Assembly: GCA_902624515.1 (NCBI GenBank)
Contig: CACNYE010000006.1
Span: 1 to 37,720, forward strand
Direction: 5' to 3'
Source: an uncultured Pelagibacteraceae bacterium
Lineage (GTDB): Bacteria; Pseudomonadota; Alphaproteobacteria; Pelagibacterales; Pelagibacteraceae
Length of the DNA stretch: 37,720 bases
The translations under genes and the position numbers were made by a program. Below, piece by piece: positions 36,935 through 37,720 of this stretch (the first letter of the stretch is position 1; each line of letters opens with the position of its first letter). The notes under the pieces are model-generated. The model searched no databases and was not told where the DNA came from. It was given only the letters and a program-made list of their open reading frames with translations.

Positions 36935-37451
36935 TTTTTTTCCTATATGTATTTTTAAGTTGAGTGTAAGCTAATGTTATTAATTTAAGCTTTTCTTCAA
37001 ACTTTTTATTACCGGAATTCATATCAGGGTGAAATTTTTTGACAAGGATTTTGAACTTCTCATGAACTTTTTTCCAATCAAGACCTACTGAAATCCCCAG
37101 AATACCAAAAGCTTTAATATCTTTATGGTCAAATTTAAATTGACGCATGTAATTATAATCACTTTTAATCTTATCCTTATCTAAATCGTCTTTTAAAGTA
37201 TTATTCCACAAAACTTTAAAAAAATTGTCAGATGAACTAAAACTCTGTGTTGGTTTATGCCAAGTCATATCAGATTTTAGAAAATTTATGATTTGATCAT
37301 CATTCATACCCGAAAAATAATTCCAGTTTTTATTAAATTCTTTTACATGTTCCAAACATAGCATTCTATATTTTTTACTGTTATCTTTTTCGACTGGTGC
37401 CTTATATTCACCAATTTCTTTACAATTATTCCAGTCACAAATGATTTTCAT
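36924..37451 (-). CDS. J-domain (DnaJ-like) protein with N-terminal Cys motif
   Basis: A 175-residue protein with a C-terminal J domain (about 112-170). Helices flank the invariant His141-Pro142-Asp143 in KKFHPDMNSGNKKF, which stimulates Hsp70 ATPase. The N-terminus has Cys5, Cys10, Cys32 and His35 (CDWNNC and CLEH), spaced like a small zinc site, followed by KEFNKNWNYFSGM. Proteins of this layout sit beside cobS-cobT in many alphaproteobacteria, which suggests a co-chaperone for that AAA+/VWA pair. There is no G/F-rich region or central zinc domain, so it is not DnaJ itself. The start at 37451 is 19 bases from the divergent bolA-like start. Confidence 0.88.
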   Translation of the reverse strand: MKIICDWNNCKEIGEYKAPVEKDNSKKYRMLCLEHVKEFNKNWNYFSGMNDDQIINFLKSDMTWHKPTQSFSSSDNFFKVLWNNTLKDDLDKDKIKSDYNYMRQFKFDHKDIKAFGILGISVGLDWKKVHEKFKILVKKFHPDMNSGNKKFEEKLKLITLAYTQLKNTYRKKIDS

Positions 37452-37470
37452 GATATAATAAACATTATTT
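37452..37470. promoter_or_regulatory. 19-base divergent spacer between J-domain gene and bolA
   Basis: The two ATGs are separated by only 19 bases. TATAAT at 37454-37459 could serve bolA, giving a near-leaderless mRNA of about 4-5 bases before the ATG. Both -35 regions would lie inside the opposite coding sequence. No Shine-Dalgarno fits on either side. Confidence 0.4.
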
Positions 37471-37720
37471 ATGAATATAGATGAATTAATTACAAATATA
37501 AAAAAAAAAATTAGTAGTCAAATAGTTATTGAAAAAATTAGTATTGAAGATAAATCATTTCTTCACAAAAATCATTCAGGTAATCAGAAAGGCAAGTTTC
37601 ATTTAAAATTAATTATTTCCTCATTTGAATTAAAAAAAATGAATAAACTGGATGGTAATAGAAAAATTTATAAAATTTTAGGTGATGAAATTATGAAGTT
37701 TATTCATTCTTTGCAAATAA
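37471..37720 (+). CDS. BolA-family protein, partial (runs off right edge)
   Basis: The frame is open from ATG 37471 to the right edge (83 residues). It begins MNIDELITNIKKKISSQIVI. The BolA pattern is clear: DKSFLHKNHSGNQKGKFHLK with two His residues, LIISSFELKKMNKLDGNRKI, and a final helix EIMKFIHSLQI. BolA proteins bind monothiol glutaredoxins and [2Fe-2S] clusters and influence iron-sulphur handling, cell shape and gene expression. Family members are about 80-105 residues, so only a few residues may be missing. It is divergent from the J-domain/cobS/cobT operon, a frequent alphaproteobacterial arrangement. Confidence 0.85.
   Translation, partial: MNIDELITNIKKKISSQIVIEKISIEDKSFLHKNHSGNQKGKFHLKLIISSFELKKMNKLDGNRKIYKILGDEIMKFIHSLQI

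Overview
The window looks like a piece of a streamlined marine alphaproteobacterial genome, most likely SAR11 / Pelagibacterales. This is inferred from the very high A+T content, the extreme packing (no gap over about 220 bases), the small intergenic distances, and gene content I associate with that group: a TAXI-type TRAP transporter, a RegB-like kinase, a BolA/DnaJ/CobS/CobT cluster and a Suv3-type helicase. No plasmid, phage, insertion sequence or CRISPR signal was seen.

Layout. 1-1046 (-) is the N-terminal part of a Suv3-like RNA helicase running off the left edge. 1265-4311 (+) is a TRAP transporter: binding protein, a terminator-like hairpin, then a fused permease. 4308-4930 (-) holds a hotdog thioesterase, a putative 32-residue membrane peptide and tRNA-Arg(ACG). 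5003-6178 (+) is a thiolase. 6387-10681 (+) is pyruvate dehydrogenase E1 (with an unusual N-terminal lipoyl domain) and E2, followed by an EamA-type transporter (10690-11580) that converges on uppP (11577-12344, -). 12527-18471 (+) is gltD-gltB, the two subunits of glutamate synthase. 18464-19211 (-) is an alpha/beta hydrolase split by a one-base shift in an A/T run. 19254-28921 (+) is a long informational block: glycosyltransferase, thrS, infC, rpmI, rplT, pheS, pheT, lepA, tRNA-Ser(GGA). 28892-30702 holds a GT9-type glycosyltransferase (-) and a FkbM-type methyltransferase (+), the second again broken by one base in a T run. 30827-34157 (+) is gyrB and a RegB-like redox sensor kinase. 34154-37451 (-) is cobT, cobS and a J-domain protein, and a bolA-like gene (37471 onward, +) leaves at the right edge.

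How it fits together. The window links carbon entry (pyruvate to acetyl-CoA, thiolase), nitrogen assimilation (GOGAT), uptake (TRAP, EamA), translation (two aminoacyl-tRNA synthetases, IF3, L35, L20, EF4, two tRNAs) and envelope chemistry (UppP, two glycosyltransferases, FkbM). Genes in operons mostly abut or overlap by 1-11 bases, with few Shine-Dalgarno sequences. Every protein-coding convergent pair overlaps at its stops, usually by exactly four bases. Points worth a second look: the lipoyl domain on E1; CobS/CobT without any visible cobalamin genes; the altered H-box in the RegB-like kinase; competing stem-loops between infC and rpmI; the hairpin touching the TRAP permease start codon; and two genes broken in homopolymer runs. 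No stretch over 300 bases lacks a gene.
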